Notes under the pieces: generated by a model
Databases searched by the model: none
Seen by the model: the letters and a program-made list of their open reading frames with translations, nothing else
What the model was told of the DNA's origin: nothing
Program-made: the position numbers and the translations under genes
Shown: positions 50,901-62,738 of the stretch, in pieces
Layout of the letters: each line of letters begins with the position of its first letter
How positions within the stretch are numbered: position 1 is the stretch's first letter
Assembly (NCBI RefSeq): GCF_964204865.1
Contig: NC_135259.1
Location: forward strand, 15,014,974-15,078,973
Direction: 5' to 3'
Source: Styela clava
Taxonomy: Eukaryota > Chordata > Ascidiacea > Stolidobranchia > Styelidae
DNA length: 64,000 bases

Positions 50901-53831
50901 TAGAGTATACAGTAAATCATGGGTCGGCAACTTAAGGGCCTGTGGGCCAAATTCGACACGCGGAGTAAAATGATCCGGCCCACGACGCTTCACTGAATCA
51001 TAGCGACAAAACGGAGTTTTTGACGATGAGTAATTTTATAATCCACGCTCTAAGAGTTGATATTCTTTACGTAACAGAATTTATTGTGAGACATATGTAG
51101 ATTAAATTACATTATATCCTAACAATTTAGTGAACGGCTACTCGTTTAACGAGCCTACAATTTAATTATATTTACCAAATGGCAACACGCAAAACAGTAG
51201 ATGCTGAGTGCAGAGGGTTGAATGGCGCAGAAAGAAATCGAATAGAGCTTTTTGAGATGTAATGCAACGAAGAAATGAAATCCATATTCTATTCGAGAGA
51301 TGTATCATTACTGTTTGATTTTTATATAAAATATCTTCTTGAAGGAAATCTATATATATCCAAATTCAATAAACCATGTGACAAATTCAGATTGATGTTT
51401 GGAAGTAAATATGCGTGCGAACAAATATTTTCGAAAATGAACATTACAAAGAACAATCTGAGAACACGGATTGGTGATGCCCTTTTAGAAAATGTTATAA
51501 CTTTGGCTTCATCCGATGTGCCGCCTGATGTCGAAAAGCTATCAGGCGTGATGCAACAACAAGTGTCACAATAAATTTCATTTGTAAATTTTTTTTCTAC
51601 TAAGACGACTGAGTTTCAACTGACTGAATGATCTGTGTAAAAAAATTGTTGTTCATCGGACATACGTTCGGTTTTTAACTTTCTAAAAGTATGTGCGGCC
51701 CGCCAAGACTTGCAACCTTTAATTAAGGCCCGCGAGCGACAAAAAATTGCCGACCTCTGCAGTAAATATATATGGTATGTTGAATTTGGTTGTTACCGTA
51801 CGTGCACAGTCGCGTACACTTTGAAAGTCATGTTTAGTTCGATGTCAACGCGGTAATACCACGACACTATGCAAATAATTAAAATTGCTCATATTTGCTT
51901 TTCAAGACATATAAATGCCAGCAAGTTATGTGAGGACAACTGTATTAAATAAATGAGGGGATTCGAAATATATAAATAGAGATGGTAGAGTTGATATAAA
52001 AACGTAAAACGGTTAAAATCGTTTTTATCTCGTGGCATATACTATGCACCGAATGATTTATTCACTTGACGCCTCAACGATGTTTGCGGTAAAGTGTTAT
52101 GAAATTTCCATGTTGCATTAGATGTAACTTTAACTATATTTGGTTAAGAAGGAGCATTTAAAAATAAGTCTCGGTCGGTAAACACAATGTACTATTATAT
52201 AATAATTACCTTCTATTATAATGGATCTGCTTCGGAGATCAGTTAACGTGCTCATAGTGCTCAATCCGAAATCACAAATCTTAAGTAAAAAAAAAAAATT
52301 TGAATAATCTGGATGTAGTCAAAGTCAAATAATGTATTTCATAACACATCGTTTAGAAGCAATAACACAATGCAATATTACTTTTGCATGAAGACTATCA
52401 TCTAGCAGTACATTGTCGCTTTTCAAATCCAAATGTAAAACTTTTCTTGGTCTGATTCCGTGTAAATACTTCATTGCTGATATTATCTGTAAAACACACA
52501 ATGAAGATTTACTATTTGCAATTGACTCATATTACAATAATACACAGCCTCTTAAAATTATATTGGATTCATTTGCCACCATATTGTCAAATGATGCCAT
52601 TTTCGATGTTGTCAGGGCTCAGCCATATATCAGAATGTTAAACAAGCCTTGTTCAAATCTACCTAGAAGTAAACTTATTCGTTTTCGAAAAGCATTCTTA
52701 TATCACACAGAAAAATTGTCCGATTTCTGACAGATATAATTGGGTAAAAATAGGTACCGAATGTACAAAAATACAACAATATGAGTCTGTTTAAACATAT
52801 CAATTATACTAACCTCGCACAATATTTGAATTTTGATTGGCACGATTAATTTTTCTATGATGTCATTTTTTTCGAATTCGTCCCATAGACTGCCAAAAAA
52901 ACTGAGATAGGAACCGAAAGGGAAGTACTCCATAACAAGCCCAAATTTATCGCTAGTCTGTACGACACCAAATATTTGCACAATGTTCTCGTGTTCCAAA
53001 GTTGCAAGAATTGCCATCTCCCGACGTAGATGAGGCTTAAATCTGAAAGTAATTTATTTATTATATGACCTTGATCAAATTTAGTGAAAAAAAATGACGT
53101 TGAAAACATGCATATCCATAAGTAGTTTTATCAACTTGAATTCCGAGAATATACATGCCTACGTATTTTACACATGTGTTTGAAATATAATAAGTGAGCA
53201 GAAAATGATCCGAATATTCGAAATATTTAAACTGCGTAAAACGCACAATTCTTTTAACTAACGAGTAAGTTTGTAAACTTATCTATGGTGATCCATAGGT
53301 ATTCATGGTATTATAACTCTCGTTATTTTTTCCCACCATTAAAGTGCATTTTTTCCTTGCAATATTTTACTATAAACGAGAAAACTACTCCTATAACCTT
53401 TTATGTCCGCCGTACATGCGTTAATAACGTTGTTTGTCGTTTTCTGTCCACCACAAACCATGGATGGGATGTGCTAGATGGGCCTACATCGATTCTACAG
53501 AAATATCGGTTATCGTCTAAATTTATTATTATAATTAGTAGGAATGAGTTGTGATTTTAAACAGCAATGAGAAAAGTTCTGTCATCAAATAGTTTTGCAT
53601 TGAGCATATTAGGTCATAGGATCATTGAGAATACTCTTACTCTCACCTGTTTTCTATATGACCGTGAAGAAGACTTTTCATTGCCACGAAAATTTCAGTT
53701 GAAGTTTTTCTCCTCCATTTGTACAAAGAAACTGCAGCCATTCCACCGCTTGCCAAGTATTGAACAAATTCCATCTCATTGGAGTTGATAATTTTTATCC
53801 CTGTTTCATGATTTCCATTGGCCGAATCCAT
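43354..53831 (-). CDS. Gene C: type II receptor kinase, Cys-rich ectodomain
   Basis: Fourteen minus-strand exons are supported: 53831-53647, 53042-52814, 52486-52382, 52279-52210, 50889-50796, 47649-47600, 46955-46809, 46382-46285, 46204-45880, 45402-45292, 44959-44825, 44619-44476, 43972-43838, 43497-43354. They join to 1972 nt, at least 657 residues, and end in phase 1 at a GTGAGT donor, so a last exon is missing from this model. Reading through that donor would add about 15 residues before a stop. The kinase is at about 20-293, the linker to 326, the Ser-rich segment to 434 and the membrane helix at about 446-464. Four alternating Cys-rich modules follow instead of the Sushi domains of A and B. 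Kinase intron positions and phases match A and B. The likely role is a surface sensor kinase with a different ligand-binding part. Confidence 0.82.
44050..44460 (-). repeat. Dispersed repeat X, copy 2
   Basis: The reverse complement contains CCTATGGATCGTTTTG, ATTATGTTGTTG and ATTACTGGACAAAATGC, as in copies 1 and 3. It lies in intron 12 of gene C. The minus-strand frame at 44067-44324 is repeat-derived. Confidence 0.7.
45292..45402 (-). other. Gene C transmembrane exon
   Basis: This 111-nt phase 1-1 exon encodes AGLSPLK followed by the hydrophobic run LLFVIVLLTCVIIGLSVGIW. It takes the same place and phase as the A and B helix exons, but the sequence has diverged. Confidence 0.82.
45504..45669. 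mobile_element. Short hAT MITE 9 in gene C intron 9
   Basis: CAGTGGTGGGATTCAAA at 45504 is mirrored by TTTGAATTTGACCACTG ending at 45669. The internal CGCTAACAACGGGT is repeated. The same terminal family occurs at 17891-20217. No clean 8-bp duplication is visible. Confidence 0.75.
48240..48460. repeat. Copy of GTAGTATGTG-type MITE
   Basis: ACTCCCGTAGTATGTGCACC and GGGCCATAATTTTATTC match the inner part of the palindromic element at 40455-40688 and the copy near 62950-63070. It lies in intron 5 of gene C. Confidence 0.6.
48840..49225 (+). repeat. Dispersed repeat X, copy 3, with CATA tail
   Basis: It shares ACCTATGG, TTATTATGTTGTTGTTC, ATGAAAAAATCGCTTTTC and ATTACTGGGC with copies 1 and 2. 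It ends in GACGAATAAACATACATAC, running into (CATA)n to about 49222, as retroposon tails do. The frame at 48792-49172 is repeat-derived. Confidence 0.7.
50918..51759 (+). mobile_element. hAT element 10 beside gene C exon 5
   Basis: CATGGGTCGGCAACTT at 50918 is mirrored by AAATTGCCGACCTCTG ending at 51759. A perfect 8-bp duplication, CAGTAAAT, flanks it (50910-50917, 51760-51767). Subterminal GGCCC blocks are present. It carries the C-terminal part of a transposase (51275-51574). It lies in intron 4 of gene C, 28 bp from the exon 5 acceptor. Confidence 0.94.
51275..51574 (+). pseudogene. hAT transposase C-terminal fragment
   Basis: A 99-residue frame with FGSKYACEQIFSKMNITKNN and the following LRTRIGDALLENVITLA. 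This is the hATC dimerisation pattern seen in EPM2AIP1/GTF2IRD2-like transposases. It is an isolated fragment with no catalytic core, so not a working gene. Confidence 0.8.
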
Positions 53832-56800
53832 TCTTTCTGCTGAACGCGTGGATATAACTAATTAACTATCGACACGGAAACGATCCACTGCTAACTAACT
53901 CCGTGCCATTTGAAATGTTTAATAATTACATTGTGCTGTATATAACAAATAGTATATATTGGTAATCCTTCCTACTTTATATGCTCGAGATATACCACAT
54001 GTGCCTTTCTACTTATTTTCTTGCGGAAGACACTTTGAGCATAGTGTGGAAACTTTAACATATAAACTGTCATTTATACCAAATTTTGGAAATATTTATG
54101 CTTTGATGACATATTTCAAAGTTGATGAAAATAACCAAATTGGTATAAAGTATAATGATTATAAAAGAGGTGAATTTGTATAAATATCCTCATTCAATTT
54201 TCTGTGGAGTTGAGAGGTAATCTGAGCATATTGTTAAAATGTATATTTTATTGGGGTTTAGAAATCACCACGCGAAAACAAGTTTGAAATCACTCCACCA
54301 TATTACTTGGCATTTTACCCATTCTATTTCAGTCCCACTAGAATAGAGGTTCCCAAACTGAGGTACATCCACAGCAGGGGATTCCTTTTGACTGGTTAAT
54401 CAGATCACGGAAAAGATAGTCTTCCCTTAACTTCTGATTTGCCTTAGAAAATTTTTGTTTTCGCCTGATGATAATCATCGAAGACCTGAGTTTGAGAATT
54501 CCTTAGAAAATCACATTTTCACCCTGATTTAACCACAACTACAGTAACTACCAAGTATACTATCGCAGTTCACATGACTTATTTTGTCCAATCACGTCAA
54601 AATTAGCACGAACGCAATTGTAGTACACGAGCGAAGCTATAAATTGTACAAAAAGTAGCGATAGTTTGGGAAACCCTTCTCATCATTATAACAATTAAGT
54701 ACATTTATCATTGTTGTTGCACATGACTCTTGTTAGTATCCATACCCTGCTTTATGGCCTTTAAAACCTTAACCTATTCTCATCCGTATGATAGTTATAT
54801 CATTGCCATATGATTATGACACAAATTCTATGCCAGAGCTTTCCGCATGACCTATCGTTATAATTATTACGTTGTTTCCCTTTGATATTCATTCGAACTC
54901 GGGGAAATTAAACACGCGAATCCCCTGGGTCGTAGAGCGCGTTCTGTGAAATATTTAAATCTGATATTTCCATATTTAGGTCTTACACTTGTCGAAACAT
55001 CGCGTAAATAAAAGCAATGTACTGGCCAAATAGCAATAAACATTTAAAGAAGACAGCAGAAAAGATGTTCAATGTTCCATCATAAACGTGAGAATGTTAT
55101 TACTAATGCTCTGCTTATCAAGATTAGTCATGTCTAGAAAATGTACAAATGTGCCTAGCAATGTCTACGCACAGCATCACTGCAGTTAGTGAATTACTTC
55201 TTATGCCAGAAATAAGTAACTATTATTATGCTGCATACTGACAATCGCGAGACCTCGCGTTGAAGCTTACGTCAAGTTCTCAACCGTTTATTTTATTTCT
55301 ACAAATACTCATTCACGTCATCAAATTTGGCTACTATGGGGAAACACAAGTAACCACACATTTCCACGTGAATGCTTGCACTTCACGGGCGTAAGAGTAA
55401 CAGGTATCCGGCCTTTGTATTTCTAAAACTATTTATATAATCGCATACAGCCAAGTACGATCAAGTTTCTAAAGTCAATGACCAAGTTTGACAACGATAA
55501 AATGTTCTAAATTGTTTTTTTAATATTACCGGGAAGTTTTTAGCGCGGGAGTGTACACGATTCAAACGTAGTATTATCGTCTTATAATGATGTATAATTG
55601 AGCTAGCTCTATCTTTGACGCTCTTGTTGCAGTGGTCATCCACTCCTTTAAATCACTACGAACTGTCTACGAATTCTCCCATAAAGTCTATTTTTTTACT
55701 CGATTCATTATCGTAAACGGGCGGGAGTTATCGTCTCTATGTAACGCCATGTATTTCTGAATAAATAAAATGTATAATTGATTGTCACTGAAATAGCCTT
55801 ATCTTCAATGCCTCTATTGCAGTTTTCAGCTGTACCGATAACGATATATCAAACACTGGAATATTGAGCTTTGTGCTATCTTTATTATGATATATCATAG
55901 TAGCATAGTCGATTGCGATTGTTTTCCTAAGTGTGATCAACGTGCTCTAATAATATTGTTAACATAACAATATTAATTATAAAAATATTAATTATTATTA
56001 TAATAATTAAATGAAAAATCCCACCGGAAATATTTCCCAGAGCAAACTGACAAGCACGGTTCAAAGATGAAACCCGCCGATAAATATCTTACATTGCATT
56101 AATTATAATACTCCTGGTAACAACATTTTACATGTTGTATCACACGATTACATACATTTCACACATTCCATATTGTTCAAAAATATTTAATTACTTCGTA
56201 ACTTTATTAATAACACATCGCCAAATCCAAATGCCAGTATTATTTATTTAAAGCAAAAATATACAAAACTAAAATAATTTTAAATATATATTGTTTCAAT
56301 TAACTTTTCTAGATGGACTATAATTTGATATCTTATAGCAAATTGTTGCAATTTTGACAAAACAATTTGAAAATTTAGTCACTATTGATAGTGAGGAAAT
56401 TGGTTGATACTGTTATATTTTTTAAAACTGACTAAAATTTTGACTTTACATAATATCCATCTTGTTATTCTGAAATCGTAAATCTCAAACAATTATAAAT
56501 ACTGCATTAAAATAAAATATCATACGATACATATATACATTTGGTGCTTCACTCAAAGGCGCACATCCCATATCTAAATTACATGATTTGTTCTCGGAGC
56601 ATGTAAATGTTATAAGACTAGTTCAACTGGTTCAGGTTAAACCAATATTTGCGAATACGATGTAAACGCATTTCCGAACTAATTACCAGAAAGAGGAATG
56701 AGTGGGTAACAAAATATCTTTGCAAATTAGAAATTATAGAAATTTGTTTAACGTGATTTTAAATGCGACTCAATACCGTCTACTATTACTTTGATGATTA

Positions 56801-57603
56801 CTTGTGAACCCGCGAACATGGAAGTACAACCATTCACTCATCATCTCTCATGTAACAGCTTGTTTATGTCTACGTTTACAAAGGCTCTTTTGCTGCAAAC
56901 AAACATCTAATCACTAAACGTTTACGGCACCGAACAGAGGTGTAACATATTGTGACAAATATTCCATTCGCCTTAAATGTTACTGCCATGAAATGTTAGC
57001 AAACTGCTAATATAGATTTGAAGTATTTGTTTGGATTGAATCAACTTGTGACTTGTAAAGCTTGCCACTAATTTAATCTTTTTCTGTTTTTTTTTTTTTT
57101 CGAAAAAATCAACTATCATGCTTTACACTTATGTACACAACGTACGAACTACACTTTGATGAAACTATATTTCAGTAGCTTCCAAGGTTTGGTTTTAATT
57201 TAGCATTGAAGTAAGGTTAGAATTAAAAATCTCGGTTACATCGTACAAATTTAGTCCATATCGACTTGTGGTGTCAATACTGTATCTCTTCAGTACACAT
57301 TTATATGCCCAAAATTAGTTGCATGAAGAGCACATCGAAGTTCTTTTATTTAATTCAATACATACTATGGAACCTTATCCCATATCACTCTATTGTATCT
57401 GCTGATAGTTAGGCGTACGTTGTCGACAATGGAGTTCACCACTAACCAATATGTGTCGGAAAAGTAACGAAGTTTTTATTACTCCAGTAACAGCGTCCGA
57501 GAATCTGGAAAGTCCCATTTGCTACTTTCATCCAGACTTATGAAGCGTGAGATTGGAAATGTGTTCTCACGAGTTATTTTGATAAATTATACACGCACTA
57601 GGC
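53832..57603. other. AT-rich intergenic region, one probable MITE
   Basis: No coding signal. A probable hAT MITE at about 54344-54680 has ends GAGGTTCCCAAACTGAG and TAGTTTGGGAAACCCTTCT. Its target duplication is unclear. The remainder contains AT-rich runs (for example 55965-56015) and no recognised feature. Confidence 0.5.
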
Positions 57604-58047
57604 CAGGGTGGTCCAAGGTTGCCGGCTCCGCGGGCCACAAAATTATTTTTGCATTGTTCGCGGGCTACAACAGTGCCAAGAATAGGTAAACAGGGCAATG
57701 CAAAACAAACACTTTTAATGTGCAAACACATAGTTATCAGACATAGCCATACCAGGCTAAAAAAATCCGCATTTGATTTTTAGTTTTCTATGATGCATAT
57801 ATTGTTGGCATATATTCCCGACCAAAAAGATAGAAAGCCAGATAATCATAGTTGCCTCAGATAGCCATAACACTAGTCAATTCAGTAACATTAGTGATGA
57901 AACAATATGTCAAAAGATTTTTCTGATTAATTTTATTACGAAACAACACGGAATGTGATTTTTGGATTTCTCCGAATGTGACGCGGGCCAGATATGATGA
58001 ATCAGTGGGCCACATGTGGCCCGCGGGCCTGGGTTTGGACAACCCTC
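57604..58047. mobile_element. hAT MITE 11 inside a duplicated repeat
   Basis: CAGGGTGGTCCAAGGTTG at 57604 is mirrored by GGGTTTGGACAACCCTC ending at 58047. A perfect 8-bp duplication, CACTAGGC, flanks it (57596-57603, 58048-58055). GC-rich CCGCGGGCC blocks occur at both ends. Without it, the host sequence matches 59482-59494 (ACACTAGGCTG). Confidence 0.93.
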
Positions 58048-58049
58048 CA

Positions 58050-60070
58050 CTAGGCTGAGATGGGGCCCACCTAAGACCATGTCCACCTACTTTTTCGCGA
58101 CTAGAAAAAGGATTGGGACTTCACCTATGGTACCATGACGTTTCACCACCGTTTTGAGGTTCTTTATTTTTTAAAGTTACTACCAAAAATATCAGAGTGA
58201 TGAGAGTACGTATAATCTGCAAATTTGGTTATTTACGCAAATGAAAAAAATTTATAACTTCTAAATATATATTACATATTAAAATTTAATTTCAACGTCA
58301 TAATCAACTTTACGGAAAATCAATATGACGTCACACTAAATTTGTAGTTCAGAAATTTAGATAAATCACCTCCTCAAAAAGATCCTCGGCATGGCAACTG
58401 TATTTATTACACAGTCAGGCGCTGGCGTCGGAGGCAATTACATTGAAATGAGGAGCCGAGAGACGGATTCATAATAAAATGTTGTCACTCTACATCTATA
58501 AACTAAATTTGCCATAGCCATATTTGATTATTATGCAACACTATGAAAAAGTTAGAATGTCTTTCTTACCCAAGTATCGTAACGAACTTTTAAAACAACG
58601 GCCCATCTCCTACTGGCTGTGTGTTTGATGAAAGTTCCTTACTCACTAATGTGGTAGAATCGCTCATCAAGTGTATCTAGCTAGGCCATGAATTTTAAAC
58701 CCAAATATAAGATTAATTATAAATTATATCTCGTACCTAAATTAATCGCTGATTCAACTATAAAAACTAAAGCGCGATCGAATTCGAAAAACGTTCTGCC
58801 TGTTTATCTATATTTTTGATGATTCTGTACATGTGCGACATACATAACGGTCTTGTACTTGAACAATGAATATTTCGTTCATGGGCTTAAGACGTCACGT
58901 CTGGTTTCGCTTGGTTGCCGTAGAATAAGTTATTTCTACATTTATACAGGTATCGATTGAAATTTTGCCTACGCGATGTTGATTTTTGCGTCAAATACTA
59001 CTTTGGAAATTTGGTCAGGTATCCCGCTACCAAAAAGTCATTGGTGTTTAAGGCTACATCGTGTTTTAAGTATATCAGCAAGCAATGTTGTATGTATTCT
59101 TGTTGTTTTGACCACAAACTCCTTGCATATGTTTTATAGAAAGACAAAATGAAAAAACAAAATAATTGTGTGATAATGGATTCTCTAAAAAATTCTCTCT
59201 AAGCAAGGTTACTCACATTCACTCAAAAGTATGAAGGAGACTCATCTCTGTGAAAAATTACGAGAGACCAATGAAATTCCAAGTGCTATAGAAACTATAA
59301 CGAATTATATTGGCATGACAGTTTGGGTCAATATGATTAGAAAAGTGCATTCTACATAAAGAAAGGATATGGAAAAAAACTCTGGGCATAATTTTTTTAG
59401 AGTGACACTAAATGGATTTGCTGGACTGTCAACATTTTACCATTATACATCTCATTGTAACATACTTAGAAATTATACATACACTAGGCTGCGATGGGGC
59501 ATTAGACCATGGCCCCTTCCTTTATCCCGACTAGAAAAAGGGTTAGATCGTCACTTGTTTAGTACCATGACGTTTAATCACAGTTTTAAGGTTCCTTATT
59601 TTATTAAATATTTCAGAGTGATGAGAGTAAGTATACTATGCAAATTTGGTTATTTACGCAAATGAAAAAAATTTATATCATCATAATATATATTACATAT
59701 TAAAATTCCATTTTAACAGCATAATGAATTTTACAGAAAACCACTATGGCGTCACACTAAATTTTCAGATAAGATCTGGTACCATATTATGACGTCACAA
59801 ATTACCCACCTCAAAGAGATCCTGGTTCAACTCTTATCAAAGGTATCGTCGACCAATCAAATGCCATGTGCTATGAAAACTATAACGAATTAAGTTGGCT
59901 TGGCAGTTGGGGTGAATACGACAAGGATAATAGTTGTGAGGCAATCCATTCTACATAAATGAGGTATTTGAAGAGGGCATACATTTTTTTAGATAGTGAC
60001 AGTTAATAGATTAAATTGTCTTCAGTCATTTGACCATTATACATTTCAATGTATGATACATATCGTTATT
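58050..60070 (+). repeat. Duplicated non-coding unit
   Basis: 58050-58400 and 59485-59830 are direct copies; both hold GACTAGAAAAAGG, TTTGGTTATTTACGCAAATG and ACCTC-AA-GAGATCC. A neighbouring block is also repeated, at about 59246-59470 and 59850-60070 (GCTATAGAAACTATAACGAA / GCTATGAAAACTATAACGAA, CATTCTACATAAA). No reading frame is conserved between copies. Confidence 0.8.
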
Positions 60071-62738
60071 TTATATCGGATTGAAGGAATATCACCGGCT
60101 ATGGGTTCGGCAGCAATTAAAAAAATCCATGAACAATAATGGAAATTAAAAGGATGTGGCGCCTTCATATTTATTGTAATAACCAAACATGCGCGTGCTG
60201 TAATGTCTCTCAATTTAAGTAAAAATTGAATGAATGCTGCAACACACGATCTCCATCTAACGTAAAGCAAGTGTTTCTCAAGTGTCTTTTTTCCCATCGT
60301 CTTATACTTATTTAGCAGGCATGTTTATTGAATGATAAAGTTTGAAGATGATAAATAAGATAATAAAATGATTACTATTACTTACTAAAATACTAGATTT
60401 TTACGCCGATACGAATACTGTGGAAATTGCTCGATTTTTCGTGTTTAATCGGCCATATTCTGTCCACTGATAATGGGAATGTAATTTAGTACTTAGTTAC
60501 GCTTTGCAATGCTTAGTTACGCAAATCATGGTTATGCCAATTGAGCCTGAACCCATGGATCAAAAAATATAATTTGAATTGACAGTTTTCTAATGAAGAG
60601 ACCACAAAGAATATTTTAAACGTCAATGAAGACAATTTACGAAAACGCACTAATAAATGTAATTTTTGCGTTTCAACGTCCATCCAGATATGTCAATCGG
60701 AATTTGTTCTTGTTTGTGCATCTATAGTAATATTACCTCAGAGTTTTAATAAAAGGTTTACTTTGGAGTAAATATGTAAACTATATAGTAGAAAATATCT
60801 TTGAATTCATGATGGCTATTGATAATCTTTCCAGGATTTTATGAATCTGGTACGTAATAGAAAATTAGCTGCAAAATTGAGTCATTATCCTGTAATATTA
60901 TAGTCTATTATTTCCGGCTATTAGGAGTTGTTTAGCATGAAAACTCGAAGCAACTGACCGCTCGCATCTGCTTGAAGCTTAGCGGAAAATTGCAATCATT
61001 TCATCAAGAGCTATCAACGTATAATATAGCTCAAAGTATATATTTACGAATCCTGGGGCTGAAATACGTATGAGAACCTATTCAATTTTTAGTGATAAGG
61101 TTGGTTGAGTAAAATATTGTGGGCAGCTTCAGAAAAATACACACAACGTTTCACGAGAAACTATGTCGAAAGAAATGTTCGGAATTTAAAGTAGAATTAT
61201 ATTCAGTAATGTATGTGCAAGAAGTCCTAAGGTAGTGGTCTTAATCGTATTTTGAATAATCGTATTTTAACAATCATTTTGCATTGAAACAGCACCACGT
61301 GTAATTCTAGCATGATAATGGTAAGGCGTTTACATCGACTCATTGCTTCAATGGGACATTTTATTTATTAATAATGAAATGAAACAGCAAGCAAAATTGA
61401 ATGCAAATTGTTCATTATTTGATCCTTTTTGAAAAAGAATTCAAAAAAAGTTTGAACTAAGATGAACCTCGCACCATTTTTTATATGTATTTTGAAAGCC
61501 AGATGCGAGCTGTCCAGATAGAGTTGAACAGCAAATGTATAATATGAGAGAATGGGCTGTTTTCTGGGAGTGCTATGCTAGACAAGTATCCATTACCTAT
61601 CGTATCCACTGATTTGGATACAAATTAATACATGATATTTCTAGTAAAATCCACCCCCTGCCTTCTCTAAAATCGTAGTTAAAATCTTTTATCATCGGCT
61701 AAAAATTCAGAACTCATACCGCATACAGCAATCCATACAGCCAGCACTTGAATCATGCTTTATTTAATTAGGAAGACATATTAGGCAGAAAAAATACGTT
61801 AAAATATGGTATCATTGGCACCATGTTTAGGGCTCTTTTCGGGGGAAATTAATTTTTTTTGTTGATATATATGCAAAAATGGGGGTTCACTGAATATTAT
61901 TTTCATAGCTTAATCATGAATTGAAAATCTTTTTTTGCACCGCCGACCGATATAAAGTTTGAACTTTTTCTCGGACAGGTGTTCCATATAACAATCGAAA
62001 ATCTTCAGCCATGAAAATTTATTACAATTTCATTTATTCAGCAGTGATTTTGTTGCAACGAGACGCCTATGCCGTGTAATATTTATAACAGCAGGATGTT
62101 GAAATTCAAGCAGTCAAGTATTTTTTCACACAACATTAAAAATATTGCGTCCAACGTTACTAAAAATGTCGAAACTAGAAAAAGTATATGCCCGGTCATG
62201 AACTCTCCACGGTCATGAACTGACATCCGGTGGTTGCCGACCATACCGATTGATAAACTTCCTAAATCAGGGATATTGAGAAGTTGTTTCAGTTACATTT
62301 GAAAGAAAATCAGCATTTACGAGTTTTTCAAGCATACGCATTAGTCAGCAAAAATAAATTATATGCAACATACTTATTTTTGAAAATATTCATGGCTGTT
62401 AAAAAATGCGACGATGATAGATGTTCTGATGTCTTATGATAAGGCACAGCGCGTTTTGCACAAAGCGTTTTTGGTTATCCGATCAGGATTATTCACCAGT
62501 TGTTGCGTACTAAAAGTAATGCTGCGTCGTACGTTCGGTATTTTCAACACTCTTATTCATTGGATAACGAGTCAGCGACATCGCGTTTTGTTTAGGAATT
62601 TAATCACGCAAACAGATTAATAATCACCATCTCTTTTTGGCGTCATATCCGTAACAATCCATTCTATTGCGGTGTTACAGGTTTTTAGAGATAAGTTATT
62701 TAATTATATCATATGTTTAGGATAAGCATATTTCTGGA
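60071..62738. other. No supported gene
   Basis: AT-rich sequence without convincing exons. The frames at 60046 (minus) and 62414 (plus) have no recognisable domain. Confidence 0.45.

Larger units (their letters stand above)
46809..53831 (-). other. Gene C kinase-coding exons 1-7
   Basis: Motifs: LASGGMAAVSLYKW loop (Ala at the first Gly), VAMKSL lysine, LRREMAIL C-helix, MEYFPFGSYL hinge, HLDLKSDN, CDFGLS, GYISPERL (APE Glu kept, unlike A and B), KADVFSFGVVMWE and KARPSF. The distal lobe is the most diverged part, with a DYHSDDSEEQ acidic insert-like stretch. Confidence 0.85.
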
